From Nisaea sp. (lineage in GTDB: Bacteria; Pseudomonadota; Alphaproteobacteria; Thalassobaculales; Thalassobaculaceae): DNA of 64,000 nt. Below the pieces are notes generated by a model. That model saw only the letters and a program-made list of their open reading frames with translations. It searched no databases and had not been told where the DNA came from. Positions 31,161 to 39,974 of the stretch are shown piece by piece. Location of the stretch: contig NZ_JAEPQA010000019.1 in NCBI RefSeq assembly GCF_017640745.1, positions 1 to 64,000 of the forward strand. The letters are read 5' to 3'. Numbering within the stretch: position 1 is the stretch's first letter; each line of letters opens with the position of its first letter. The translations under genes and the position numbers were made by a program.

Positions 31161-32891
31161 ATGACTGCACGAGGACCGCGTAACGGAGGCCTCGCAGTGG
31201 CATTCCTTGCGGCCGTGACGCTGTCTTCCTGCGCCGCGACCGGTCCGGCGGTCGATCTTCCCGAGATCCCGCAGCGCGATACGGTCTCCGGAGACTATCT
31301 CAAGGCCCTGCACGCCTATCGAAGCAGCGATCTCGGCGCCGCAGCGCGGAATTTCGGTGCCGTGCTGGCGGCCGATCCTGGCAATCCAGGCCTCACCCAG
31401 CGCACTTTTCTCGCCCGCATTTCCGACGGGCGAACCGCAGATGCGCTGGATATGGCGTCCGATCTGGTCGCGCAGCAGAATGGCTATGCTTTCGGCCGGC
31501 TCGTGCTCGCCCTCGCCGCCCTGAAAGAAGGGGATTACGCCGCGGCCCGCGGACAACTCGAGGCCCTCGAAGAGTCGCGCCTGACGCAGATCCTGCGTCC
31601 GCTGCTGCTTGCCTGGGTCGAAGCCGGAAGCGGGAACTGGGGGGCGACCGAGAAACATCTGGACGCGATCCGCAAACAGGGAGGGTTCGCCCTCCTGGCG
31701 GATCTCCATGCCGGGTACATCGCGAGCCTCAAGGGGGATTTCGAGGCTCTCGACAAATCGTTCCGCTCCGCGCTTTCCGCGCTCGACCGGCCGCCGGCAC
31801 GGCTACGTATCGGCGCCGCGCTGCATTACGCCAAGGCCGGTCACGGGTCGGCGGCGCGCGAGATCCTAGCCGGCGGCGATCTGACCGATCAGAACAGGGA
31901 CGCGCTCGACGCCGCACTGGCGGCCGCAGAGGCCGGCCGGCCGGCCAAGGGTCTCGTCTCTTCGGCAACGGACGGCGTCGCCGAGGCCATGTTCGACATC
32001 GCGAGCGCCCTGCAACGTGACCGCGGCAGCGAAATCGCGCTGATCTATGCCCAGCTCGCGCTCTACATGCGGCCCGACTTTCCACTCGCCCGCCTGCTGG
32101 TCGGGGAGATTCTCGACGACCGCGACCGCCACGCGGACGCGCTGGCGATCTACCGGGGGATCGGGCGGGATTCGATCTATCACATGATGGCGGGGCTCAG
32201 GACCGCGGCGGCACTCGATGCCGAGGACGATAGGGCCGGCGCTCTCTCCGTGCTCCGCGACCTCGCCCGGACCTATCCGGACAATGGAACGGTGCTGGTC
32301 CGCCTCGCGGACACGCTACGGTCGGACGAAGCCTGGGAAGAAGCGATCGCGGCCTACGATGCAGCCTTCGAAAAGCTCGGCGCGGCCGCCAACGATGACT
32401 GGACATTGTTCTATACCCGCGGCATCGCGCTCGAACGGGCCAAGCGATGGGAGCGGGCCGAGGCGGATTTCCTGAAAGCGCTCGAGCTCTCGCCGGAACA
32501 GCCCTACGTCATGAACTATCTCGGTTATTCCTGGGTCGAGCAGGGCGTCAACCTCAAGGAGGCGCAATCCCTGATCGAACGTGCCGTCCGGCAGCGGCCG
32601 AACGACGGTTACATCGTCGACAGTCTCGGCTGGGTGCTCTACCGCACAGGACAGCACCGGGAGGCCGTTACCCATCTCGAACGGGCGGTGCAGCTCCGGC
32701 CGGGCGACGCGGTGATCAACGATCACCTCGGCGACGCCTATTGGCGGGTCGGCCGCCGCCTGGAGGCGACCTATCAGTGGCGCCGGTCGCTGGAGATGAA
32801 CCCCGAACCCGATCTGGCTTCGGAGATCGAGCGCAAACTCCGCGAGGGCCTGGTCACGGACGATGCGCCGGCCGCGCCCGGAAATGGCTGA
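31161..32891 (+). CDS. TPR-repeat lipoprotein
   Basis: This 576-residue protein has a lipoprotein signal peptide with a lipobox ending at Cys24 (TLSSCAATG) and consecutive TPR units across the chain, including the clear block YLGYSWVEQGVNLKEAQSLIE and GWVLYRTGQHREAVTHLERA near residue 480-540. TPRs mediate protein binding, so it is probably a membrane-anchored scaffold. The partner is unknown. The ATG at 31161 has GAGAGGG upstream. The last 8 bases overlap the start of ispE. Confidence 0.88.
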   Translation: MTARGPRNGGLAVAFLAAVTLSSCAATGPAVDLPEIPQRDTVSGDYLKALHAYRSSDLGAAARNFGAVLAADPGNPGLTQRTFLARISDGRTADALDMASDLVAQQNGYAFGRLVLALAALKEGDYAAARGQLEALEESRLTQILRPLLLAWVEAGSGNWGATEKHLDAIRKQGGFALLADLHAGYIASLKGDFEALDKSFRSALSALDRPPARLRIGAALHYAKAGHGSAAREILAGGDLTDQNRDALDAALAAAEAGRPAKGLVSSATDGVAEAMFDIASALQRDRGSEIALIYAQLALYMRPDFPLARLLVGEILDDRDRHADALAIYRGIGRDSIYHMMAGLRTAAALDAEDDRAGALSVLRDLARTYPDNGTVLVRLADTLRSDEAWEEAIAAYDAAFEKLGAAANDDWTLFYTRGIALERAKRWERAEADFLKALELSPEQPYVMNYLGYSWVEQGVNLKEAQSLIERAVRQRPNDGYIVDSLGWVLYRTGQHREAVTHLERAVQLRPGDAVINDHLGDAYWRVGRRLEATYQWRRSLEMNPEPDLASEIERKLREGLVTDDAPAAPGNG

Positions 32892-33759
32892 CATCGGCAC
32901 GCGGGTTCTGCTCGCACCGGCAAAGATCAATCTCGGACTTCGTATCCTGGGCCGTCGGCCCGACGGCTATCACGAGCTCGTCAGCCTCGTTGCCTTCGCC
33001 GATCTGCATGACCGCATCACGGTGTCCGCTGCCACGGGTGAAGAAGACGGGCTGACTGTGGCCGGGACGTTCGTCCGCGCGCTCGACAGCGACAATCTGA
33101 TTTTGCGGGCGATTTCCGGCTTTCGCGGGATCGAACCGGGCCTCCCCGCGCTGCGGATCCATCTGGAAAAGTCGATCCCCGTGGCCGCCGGGCTTGGCGG
33201 CGGCTCGGCGGATGCTGCGGCAATGCTGCGCTTTCTCGCGGGACTTTCCGGACGGGACCCGATGGAGAATGACATCCGGCGCCTCGCGGCCTCACTCGGC
33301 GCCGATGTGCCGGTCTGCCTCGACCCCCGCAGCCGGATCATGCGGGGCACCGGCATAGACCTCGATGCACCGGCGGACGACTTCGCACCGCAGCCGGTTC
33401 TGCTCGTCAATCCCGGTGTCCCCGTGCCGACCGGCGCCGTCTTCGGCGCCCTGGATGCCGGGCCGGTTCCGGCAGACACGGCAAAGGCCGAAACCGGTCC
33501 GCTCGATCGGAACGACCTGGAAGCCCCCGCTTGCCGTATCGCGCCGGAGATCACAGACGTCCTGACATTCCTCAGAGAGCTCCCGGGCGTTGCGGCCGCC
33601 CGACTGTCCGGTAGCGGCGCGACCTGTTTCGCCCTGTTCGAGACCGAGGCCGGGCGCGATCAGGCAACCCGCCGCGCCGAAGCGGCACATCCCGACTGGT
33701 GGCTGCATGCCGGCATGCTTCGGAACTGGGCGGCGGACGAGCTGGATCTTCCGGCCTGA
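32884..33759 (+). CDS. ispE: 4-diphosphocytidyl-2-C-methyl-D-erythritol kinase
   Basis: This 291-residue GHMP kinase performs the ATP-dependent step of the non-mevalonate isoprenoid pathway. It has LLAPAKINLGLRILGRRPDG at the N-terminus and the ATP-binding PVAAGLGGGSADAAAML, then SGSGATCFALFE near the C-terminus, all typical of IspE. The ATG at 32884 overlaps the stop of the TPR gene, indicating coupling. It ends 8 bases before the convergent Sel1 gene. Isoprenoids feed ubiquinone, used by ETF-QO upstream. Confidence 0.95.
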   Translation: MADIGTRVLLAPAKINLGLRILGRRPDGYHELVSLVAFADLHDRITVSAATGEEDGLTVAGTFVRALDSDNLILRAISGFRGIEPGLPALRIHLEKSIPVAAGLGGGSADAAAMLRFLAGLSGRDPMENDIRRLAASLGADVPVCLDPRSRIMRGTGIDLDAPADDFAPQPVLLVNPGVPVPTGAVFGALDAGPVPADTAKAETGPLDRNDLEAPACRIAPEITDVLTFLRELPGVAAARLSGSGATCFALFETEAGRDQATRRAEAAHPDWWLHAGMLRNWAADELDLPA

Positions 33760-33767
33760 CGCGGTCC

Positions 33768-36059
33768 TCAGGGCGTCGCGGCCTTCAGGCGCTTCAGGAG
33801 TTCCGGGCTGGCTTCGCCCGTTTGCGGAATGCCGGCGGTTTTCTGGAAGGTCCGGATGGCGTTGCGTGTTTTCGGTCCCATCAGCCCGTCGAGGCGACCG
33901 TCATAGATTCCGAGACGGGTGAGTTCACCCTGGACTTCCGCGACCAGACTGGCCGGGGTGGTGGTGACGATCTGGATGCCGTCAGCGCCGCCGAGCGGCG
34001 TCTCCATTTCCGATGCGACGTCCCCGCTTCCTGCCAGAAGTTCGATCGCGCGCTCGTCTCCGGCTCCGGCGGCGGCGCGATATAGATCCAGGGCGGCGGC
34101 CTTGTCCTGCGCGACCCCGAGACCCTCGTCCGTCATCACCGCGAGATTGTAGAGGGCCCGGGCCAGTCCCTGGTTCGCCGCGGCGCGGAACCAGCGGGCC
34201 GCTTCCTCGAAATTGAGCGGAATGCCGCGGCCTTCGGCGTACATGACGCCGAGATTGTACTGCGCGTTCGGATGACCCTGTTCGGCGGCGCTGTGATACC
34301 AGAGCAGCGCCCGCACATCGTCCTTGCGGACGCCCTGACCGGTCTCGTAGAGCACGGCGAGATTGTATTGCGCGCTCGCGAGCCCCTGGATCGCCGCTTC
34401 CCGCAACAGCTCCGCCGCGCGCGCCGGATCCTTCGGACCGTTCTTGCCCGCGAGATAGCCGATCGCAAGGTCGTGCTGCGCGGTCGCATCGCCCGCTTCG
34501 GCCCGTGCCGCCAGTTCGTCACGCGCCGACCCGGAGGCGCCGGCGTCTTTCGGCGGCAATGCGGCAACCTGATCGCCACCTGCAGCCGCGCCCGGAGAGG
34601 CGGGCAGAGCCGGTGCCGGCGGCGGCGCCACTTCGGTCACCGACTTCGCGGGGGCGGCTTCGGGAACCGGAACCGGCTGCGATTCTTGCGGTTTGGGTGC
34701 GATCTCGACTGGGGCGGGGGCTGGCGGCTGCGGTGCCGGCTCCGCGTTCGCCGTTGAAGGCTCAGTGGTCGTCGACGGCGCTTCCGCAGCAACCGGCGGG
34801 ACCGTCTCGGCCGGAGCCGGTCGGGTTTCCTCACGACCGGACACGGCATCAGATGGCGGGGTGGCAGGTTCGGGCCGGGGCTCCGAAGGCACGGGCGTAC
34901 TGGCCGCGTCAGCCGGCGTCTCTTCCGTTGCCCGGGCACGATCAGGGGCTTGTTCCGGCTGTTCGGCTTTGTCGCCACCGAACAACGCGGTCTTGGCCTG
35001 GTTCAGGATCGGATCCAGCTTCGCCGAGAGCGTCTCCACGATATGAGAGGCTCCGATCGCCACTGTGGTGATCGTGGGACGGACATTACGCTCGATCCCG
35101 GCCCGCACATGGCCAAGGCCGACATGATCCGCCGCGGCGTAAAGACCAGCTGCGGCGAGGATCAGGATGGCGGCAGCCGATAGTGCAAGAGTCCGGCGGA
35201 TCGACCGGCGTGGACGTTCCGGGGAGCGGACGGTCTCTTCGGCGGCAGCACCCGGGTGGGATTCATAGCCGCTCTTCTGCACGCCGCGGAACGCCATCGG
35301 CAATTCGAGCGGTTCGGCCGGAGCCGGAGCGCGGGACGGCGGCTCGAGATCGAACTCCGTCGGCCCCAGGTCTCCGGTCGGCGGCGGCGGATCGGTGTCC
35401 ACCGCGTCGACGGCGCCCGCAAGGGCCCGGAGCCGCCGGTCGATTTCCCGGGCCCTGTCGGAACCCGCGCTCGCCTCGCCGGTCACCAGGGGCATGTCGA
35501 AACTGTCTATGGCCGGGTCCAGATCGTGGATCGGAGGCAGCGGGAAACCGAGTTCCGGCGCGGCGGCCTCGGCGGGCCAGGACGCTTCCTCCTCTGGCAA
35601 CGGCGGGGCCTCGGGGCCGAAATCGTCGTCATAGTCAGGCTCCGGCTCCGTCGCCGGCTCCGCGTCCGGAACGGGGCCGATACGGGGCTGCGCCTGGGCA
35701 TTGCGTTCCAATGCCACCATGCGCTCGGCAAGATCCAGCAGCGCCAGACCCATCGGGCGCAGAGCATTGTCCAGCCTGCTGGAGGACGCATCCAGTTCGT
35801 CGTCGACGATATCGAGCAGGATGTCGGCGCTTGCCCTGCTGATCTCCGCCGGTCCGGGTTCCGGGAGTGCCTCCGGAACGCTCGCCGCCGGCTCGGAGTC
35901 CGGACGGTCGTCCCGGGGACGCTGGCCTCCATGCACCCGGATGGCGTGATCGATCCAGGCTCCGATCGTCTGCTCTTCCCGATCCGCCGCCGCGCGCGCG
36001 ATATCGCGGACATCTTCCTCGATACCCTTCACGCTCCATGTTGTCGGCTTCCGGACCAC
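33768..36059 (-). CDS. WSxKG-module transmembrane protein with Sel1 repeats and peptidoglycan-binding domain
   Basis: This 763-residue protein has four parts. An N-terminal ribbon-helix-helix-like module (about 1-45, TTWSVKGIEEDVRDIARAA, then IGAWIDHAIR) is cytoplasmic. An acidic Pro/Glu-rich linker carries a helix ALRPMGLALLDLAERMVALE. One transmembrane helix lies near 290-310. Periplasmic Sel1 repeats (YNLAVLYETGQGVRKD, YNLGVMYAEGRGI) and a C-terminal peptidoglycan-binding domain follow (LTRLGIYDGRLDGLMGPKT). The layout resembles PodJ-like polarity proteins. The GTG at 36059 has AGGAG five bases upstream; GTG at 36065 is too close. It is third in a row of genes with the same N-terminal module. 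Confidence 0.85.
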   Translation of the reverse strand: MVRKPTTWSVKGIEEDVRDIARAAADREEQTIGAWIDHAIRVHGGQRPRDDRPDSEPAASVPEALPEPGPAEISRASADILLDIVDDELDASSSRLDNALRPMGLALLDLAERMVALERNAQAQPRIGPVPDAEPATEPEPDYDDDFGPEAPPLPEEEASWPAEAAAPELGFPLPPIHDLDPAIDSFDMPLVTGEASAGSDRAREIDRRLRALAGAVDAVDTDPPPPTGDLGPTEFDLEPPSRAPAPAEPLELPMAFRGVQKSGYESHPGAAAEETVRSPERPRRSIRRTLALSAAAILILAAAGLYAAADHVGLGHVRAGIERNVRPTITTVAIGASHIVETLSAKLDPILNQAKTALFGGDKAEQPEQAPDRARATEETPADAASTPVPSEPRPEPATPPSDAVSGREETRPAPAETVPPVAAEAPSTTTEPSTANAEPAPQPPAPAPVEIAPKPQESQPVPVPEAAPAKSVTEVAPPPAPALPASPGAAAGGDQVAALPPKDAGASGSARDELAARAEAGDATAQHDLAIGYLAGKNGPKDPARAAELLREAAIQGLASAQYNLAVLYETGQGVRKDDVRALLWYHSAAEQGHPNAQYNLGVMYAEGRGIPLNFEEAARWFRAAANQGLARALYNLAVMTDEGLGVAQDKAAALDLYRAAAGAGDERAIELLAGSGDVASEMETPLGGADGIQIVTTTPASLVAEVQGELTRLGIYDGRLDGLMGPKTRNAIRTFQKTAGIPQTGEASPELLKRLKAATP

Positions 36060-36153
36060 CGGCACTCCTGGGTTGATCGGCTAGGCTAGAGAGTAGTGGT
36101 CGGGTCGATACCGCCTAACCCTCAGCTTTCGTTCAATTTATACAGAATCGAAC

Positions 36154-36165
36154 GGTAGCGCTACC
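36154..36165. repeat. 12-base perfect palindrome GGTAGCGCTACC
   Basis: GGTAGCGCTACC at 36154-36165 is its own reverse complement and overlaps the stop codon of the coiled-coil gene. The core CGGTAGCGC recurs at 37069-37077 in front of that same gene. It may be a shared operator of the WSxKG genes or chance. Confidence 0.25.
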
Positions 36166-36985
36166 CGCGACGGAAAAGACGCGAAAAGAAACCGCGTCCG
36201 GAGCCCTGGCCCGGCAGAACCAGGCGCTCGACACGGCCCAGACGCTCGGAGAGCCGCATGACGGCGCGTTCGATTGGCGCGGTGGAGAAAGACGCCTCCT
36301 GCGATGCCGGCAACGCGGCGGCCGGGCGTGCATTCAGTTGATCGACTTCCGCCGTCAGAGCCTCGATCTTGCTCAACAAGGGCTCGAAGCGCGCGAGGGT
36401 TCTGTCCTCCGCCGCGTCAACCTTGGCTCTGAGTTCCCGCAACTGAGACTCCAGGGTTTCCACCCTCTTGGCCAGCGCAGCACCTTCGGCCTCGGACATT
36501 CCGGGCGCTGCAGGCACTGCCGCAGGCGCCGGAACCGGGTGCTGCATCTGCGGGACCGGCGGCGGATATCCGGAATTGGCCGGCATCGGCGGCTGAACCG
36601 GTGCTGGCGGAGGCGCATGCTGGGCACCACGGAATTGCCAGGGATAGCCGGCAGAGGCCGTGGCGACCATGCCGCGGTCGATCGCCTCTTCGGCAACGCT
36701 CCATTGCCCCCGTCCGAAAGCGAAGCGCGGATCGACCCGGCCGCTGCGATGACGCTCGCGCGGTCCGTCATGATCTCGTTCGGCCGGGGAGGCATTATGC
36801 TCCCGGGCCGGCTCCGGCTCGGCCGCCGCCTGCTTATCCTCTGCCGGTTTGTCGCTTGCCGCGTGTCGGATCTGTTCGCTCAGCCAGACACCGATCGGCA
36901 TACCCGCCTTGCGCGCCGCGATCTTGGCCGCTTCGCGGTCTTCGGCAGAGATGCCTTTCACACTCCACGGAGATTTGCCTGACAC
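36161..36985 (-). CDS. WSxKG-module coiled-coil protein
   Basis: This 274-residue protein begins MSGKSPWSVKGISAEDREA and continues AARKAGMPIGVWLSEQIRHA, the same module as its neighbours. A Pro/Gln-rich linker (about 90-160) follows, then a coiled coil (about 165-225: LAKRVETLESQLRELRAKV) and a C-terminal segment ending in basic FFSRLFRRG. There is no transmembrane helix or signal peptide. I do not recognise a catalytic domain. The start is GTG at 36985, behind GGCGGG. Relatives in alphaproteobacteria are probably annotated as hypothetical. Confidence 0.75.
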   Translation of the reverse strand: MSGKSPWSVKGISAEDREAAKIAARKAGMPIGVWLSEQIRHAASDKPAEDKQAAAEPEPAREHNASPAERDHDGPRERHRSGRVDPRFAFGRGQWSVAEEAIDRGMVATASAGYPWQFRGAQHAPPPAPVQPPMPANSGYPPPVPQMQHPVPAPAAVPAAPGMSEAEGAALAKRVETLESQLRELRAKVDAAEDRTLARFEPLLSKIEALTAEVDQLNARPAAALPASQEASFSTAPIERAVMRLSERLGRVERLVLPGQGSGRGFFSRLFRRG

Positions 36986-37158
36986 CCGACAACCCGCCTT
37001 TGGCTTGTTTCAAGGGTCGCGCCGCTATAACGGCGGCCGATGCGCTGAAAAATACCAAAGGTTACCCGGTAGCGCAATGATTTCTGCGACTTTAAGGGGA
37101 TATGGCGCACCCGATATGACCGGGTAGAAAACGGTCTCAGGTAGTGGGAAGTGCCAGT

Positions 37159-37560
37159 CTACCAACCGTCGAGACGGCGCTGCTCCGGGATCTGTGCCGC
37201 GGGTTCCGGATTTTCGGCTGTAGCCTCTTCGAGCCGGGTCAGACGGCGGGCCATCCGCTCGATGATGTCCTGCAGCGGTCCGACCACATGGGCGACCTGC
37301 TCCTCGGCCGCATAGATCCGCTCGCGCACGGCGGCGCGCAGGGCCTCTTCATCCTCCGGACTGGCGACGACCGGTCCGCCGCTTACGCGCCCGGCCGGGC
37401 GCGGTTCCGACGCAGCACCCGGCTCCGGGCCGACATCGCGGATCGCGCGGCTCACCCATTCGCCGATCGTTATGCCCTGCTGCGCGGCCGCCTTCTTCGC
37501 GATCTCGCGCGCCTCGGGCGACACGCCTTTCAGGCTCCAGGGCAGCACCGATTTGGCCAT
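37159..37560 (-). CDS. Short WSxKG-module protein
   Basis: This 133-residue protein begins MAKSVLPWSLKGVSPEAREI and continues AAQQGITIGEWVSRAIRD, then has a short linker and a helix VVGPLQDIIERMARRLTRLE near residue 95-115. It contains little beyond the shared module and this helix. The ATG at 37560 is clear; the longer frame upstream is not conserved-looking. It is the first of the three related genes in transcription order. No function can be assigned. Confidence 0.75.
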   Translation of the reverse strand: MAKSVLPWSLKGVSPEAREIAKKAAAQQGITIGEWVSRAIRDVGPEPGAASEPRPAGRVSGGPVVASPEDEEALRAAVRERIYAAEEQVAHVVGPLQDIIERMARRLTRLEEATAENPEPAAQIPEQRRLDGW

Positions 37561-37684
37561 GTCCGTCTTCAACCTCGAAAAGCCAAAGGATCTGAAGAGT
37601 CTAACCGCTCGTCCCGCGGATGTTAAGGGTGCGGTGTCGAAGCGGTTGCAAGCAATCCGCTTTCTGACTATGTTCCCGCGCGAT

Positions 37685-37759
37685 TGGGGCGTAGCCAAGC
37701 GGTAAGGCAGCGGTTTTTGGTACCGCCATGCGCAGGTTCGAATCCTGCCGCCCCAGCCA
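37685..37759 (+). tRNA. tRNA-Gln(TTG)
   Basis: A complete 75-base tRNA. The acceptor arms TGGGGCG (37685-37691) and CGCCCCA (37749-37755) pair, followed by discriminator G and an encoded CCA at 37757-37759. The anticodon stem GCGGT/ACCGC encloses TTTTGGT with anticodon TTG, which decodes CAA glutamine. It ends one base before the stop of the convergent cyclase gene. Confidence 0.97.
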
Positions 37760-37760
37760 C

Positions 37761-39098
37761 TCAGCCCTCCCTGATTTCATAGATCTCGACAGAACCGCCG
37801 GTTCCCTCCACGGCCTGCTCGCCGATTGCCGAAAGACCCGGCAGATCCGCGGCTTCCGCGGCCAGTGCCCGGGTCGCGCCGTCGCAGAGGGCCCGGACGC
37901 CAAGCGCCTTCGTGTGTTTCTCCAGCTTGGCCGCCCGGTTCACCGCATCGCCGATTACCGTGTATTCCAGCCGCTCGGCATCGCCGACAGCGCCGAAAAC
38001 GACGCGGCCGCTGGCAGCGGCCATGCAGATCCTGAGCATGCCCGGCGCCAGAATCTCCCCATCCGGTGTCCAGTCCCGGGTCGCAGCGAGCAGGTCCCGC
38101 ATCGCCCGGAGCGCGTTTGCCGCATGCTCCGGGTCCGGCTCCGCCGCGCCGAAAGTCGCCAGCACCCCGTCGCCGAGAAACTTGTCAATGCTGCCGCGAT
38201 GACGCCGCAGCACCGGGCCGACCAGGGCCTGATACTCGGCCAGGATCCGCAACACCTGCTGCGGCTCCAAACGAGCGCTCAGCGCCGTGAAGCCGCGGAT
38301 ATCGACATAGAGGATGGTCGCCTCGCGGTGCTCCCCGCTGCCGGCCGACAGCTCGGCCTCCGCATGCGTGATCTTGCGCGCCACCTCGGGCGCAAAGAAG
38401 CGCGAGAGATCGCGGGCCGCCGTACCTTCCGCAACCGCGCGCACCAGCAGGCGGCGGCCGCGATGGATCGCCACCGCAAGGATCGCGGTGACCATCAGGA
38501 TCGAGATCACCTTGTCGAATTCCGCGCCGATCAGGACCGCGTTTGAGGTCAGGTAATCGACATAATCGCGCGTGATCATCGGGTCGGTAGGATCGACCAC
38601 CATCGCATAGGCGACCAGCGCCAGCCAGCCGAGCGCCGCGCCGATGCCGGCGAGCAGGACATAGCCGACCTCCAGGCGGAACGAGCGCAGCGCAATGAAA
38701 ATGAACACATAGAGGATTGTCGGCGCCTTCAGATAGAACGAGGCCGGCTGCTCGTACTGCAGGTGAAAGCTCCAGATCGTCACCATCAGCAACACGATGT
38801 CGCCGATCACCGAAAGAGCGAGAAACCAGGGCGGCAGAAGCCTACGGTAGGAGAGGACAAGGCGCAGGACCGTGAAGCCGAAATAGGCGCTCAAGACCCA
38901 GGGGATCGGCTCGAACCGGGCCGTTTCGGCAAAGGTCTTCGGAGACAGCGTGTAGAGCACCGCCCAGATCGAGACGACCGTCAACTGGACCCAGCCGATC
39001 AGGATCTCGTTCTGCGCCTCCTGCTCACGGATCGCCGCCTCGACACGGCTCGGCAGGCGTCCGGTGTCCTGTTTCCTCTTTCCGGTGCTCTCCGCCAT
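37761..39098 (-). CDS. Membrane class III adenylate/guanylate cyclase
   Basis: This 445-residue protein has six hydrophobic segments in its N-terminal half (about 35-225) and a C-terminal class III cyclase domain. The metal-binding ILYVDIRGFTALSARLE, the DKFLGDGVLATFG block and LEYTVIGDAVNRAAKLE are intact, so it is probably active and makes cAMP. The ATG at 39098 has AAGGCGGGG upstream; a TTG at 39128 would overlap the methyltransferase gene by 19 bases. The membrane part lacks a recognisable sensor domain. It follows the methyltransferase gene by 11 bases on the same strand. Confidence 0.9.
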   Translation of the reverse strand: MAESTGKRKQDTGRLPSRVEAAIREQEAQNEILIGWVQLTVVSIWAVLYTLSPKTFAETARFEPIPWVLSAYFGFTVLRLVLSYRRLLPPWFLALSVIGDIVLLMVTIWSFHLQYEQPASFYLKAPTILYVFIFIALRSFRLEVGYVLLAGIGAALGWLALVAYAMVVDPTDPMITRDYVDYLTSNAVLIGAEFDKVISILMVTAILAVAIHRGRRLLVRAVAEGTAARDLSRFFAPEVARKITHAEAELSAGSGEHREATILYVDIRGFTALSARLEPQQVLRILAEYQALVGPVLRRHRGSIDKFLGDGVLATFGAAEPDPEHAANALRAMRDLLAATRDWTPDGEILAPGMLRICMAAASGRVVFGAVGDAERLEYTVIGDAVNRAAKLEKHTKALGVRALCDGATRALAAEAADLPGLSAIGEQAVEGTGGSVEIYEIREG

Positions 39099-39109
39099 CC
39101 CCGCCTTGC

Positions 39110-39973
39110 CTAGAGCTTCTCGAGCCAAAGGCTGGTCTCCAGAGCTCCGTCGGGAAGCGGCAGCCAGCCGAGATCCGGCGCCTCTGACGTTCCGAGCAGA
39201 CGGGTCCGGGCGAAATGGCTCGAGAACAGAGGCGCGAAGCCCTTGCCCGCGAGCAGCGCGGCGACCAGCAGCTGCTCGTTATATGTGCGCCACGCCCAGG
39301 CTTCGGGATAGGGGTCAGGCAACACTATGTCGTGAATATGCACCAAGAGACCCGCCGGCAGCGTCGGCAGCAGGTGATTGAGGACCAGATCCACGTCCGA
39401 TCCCGGCAGCGCCAGATGGCTGGAATCGAGAAACAGGATATCGCCCGCCCCGAGCCGCGGCAGATCTCCCGGCTCCACCTGCTGGATCGTCCGGTTCAGG
39501 AAGCGGACCCCGGTGCCGCTGAGATCCGCGCGGGGCGCAGGATCGACACAGGTGATCTCGGTGGCGAGGCCGCCGTCGCGGACAGCGCGGGCGAGGAAGC
39601 GCGTGCTGTGCCCCGATCCGATCTCCAGGATCCGCGCCGGACGGCGTTCGCGGACCAGCACATAGGCGGCCGCGGCATCGAGGGCCGGAAACCAGTCCTG
39701 CCGCCAGCGCGGTTCCGGCGGCGGTGCGTCGCCGATCGCCAGGAGCGCCTCACGGTAGCTCTCGATCTCGCGCAACACGCCGCTGAATGCCGGTAGCGCC
39801 TCGCCGGCAAAGCGCTCCTCGATCCACGCATACCGACTACCTTCGCTAGGCACCTCCGCTGCATAACGGTAGGGCATAAAGTAACCCATTGGTTTAATGC
39901 CTAGAATCGTGCTTAGGCCCAAGCGTATGCGGCGCCAGGTATGTCCCTTTGACGGGTGATTGGATCGGGTCAT
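39110..39973 (-). CDS. Class I SAM-dependent methyltransferase
   Basis: This 287-residue protein has a class I methyltransferase fold: ILEIGSGHSTRFLARAV is motif I, and ITCVDPAPRADL, ILFLDSSHLALPGSDVD and IHDIVLPDPYPEAW follow in order. These later blocks resemble small-molecule or glycan methyltransferases near polysaccharide genes. The substrate is unknown. Its ATG lies one base after the stop of the MBL-fold gene, so the two are translationally coupled. Confidence 0.85.
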   Translation of the reverse strand: MTRSNHPSKGHTWRRIRLGLSTILGIKPMGYFMPYRYAAEVPSEGSRYAWIEERFAGEALPAFSGVLREIESYREALLAIGDAPPPEPRWRQDWFPALDAAAAYVLVRERRPARILEIGSGHSTRFLARAVRDGGLATEITCVDPAPRADLSGTGVRFLNRTIQQVEPGDLPRLGAGDILFLDSSHLALPGSDVDLVLNHLLPTLPAGLLVHIHDIVLPDPYPEAWAWRTYNEQLLVAALLAGKGFAPLFSSHFARTRLLGTSEAPDLGWLPLPDGALETSLWLEKL

Positions 39974-39974
39974 A

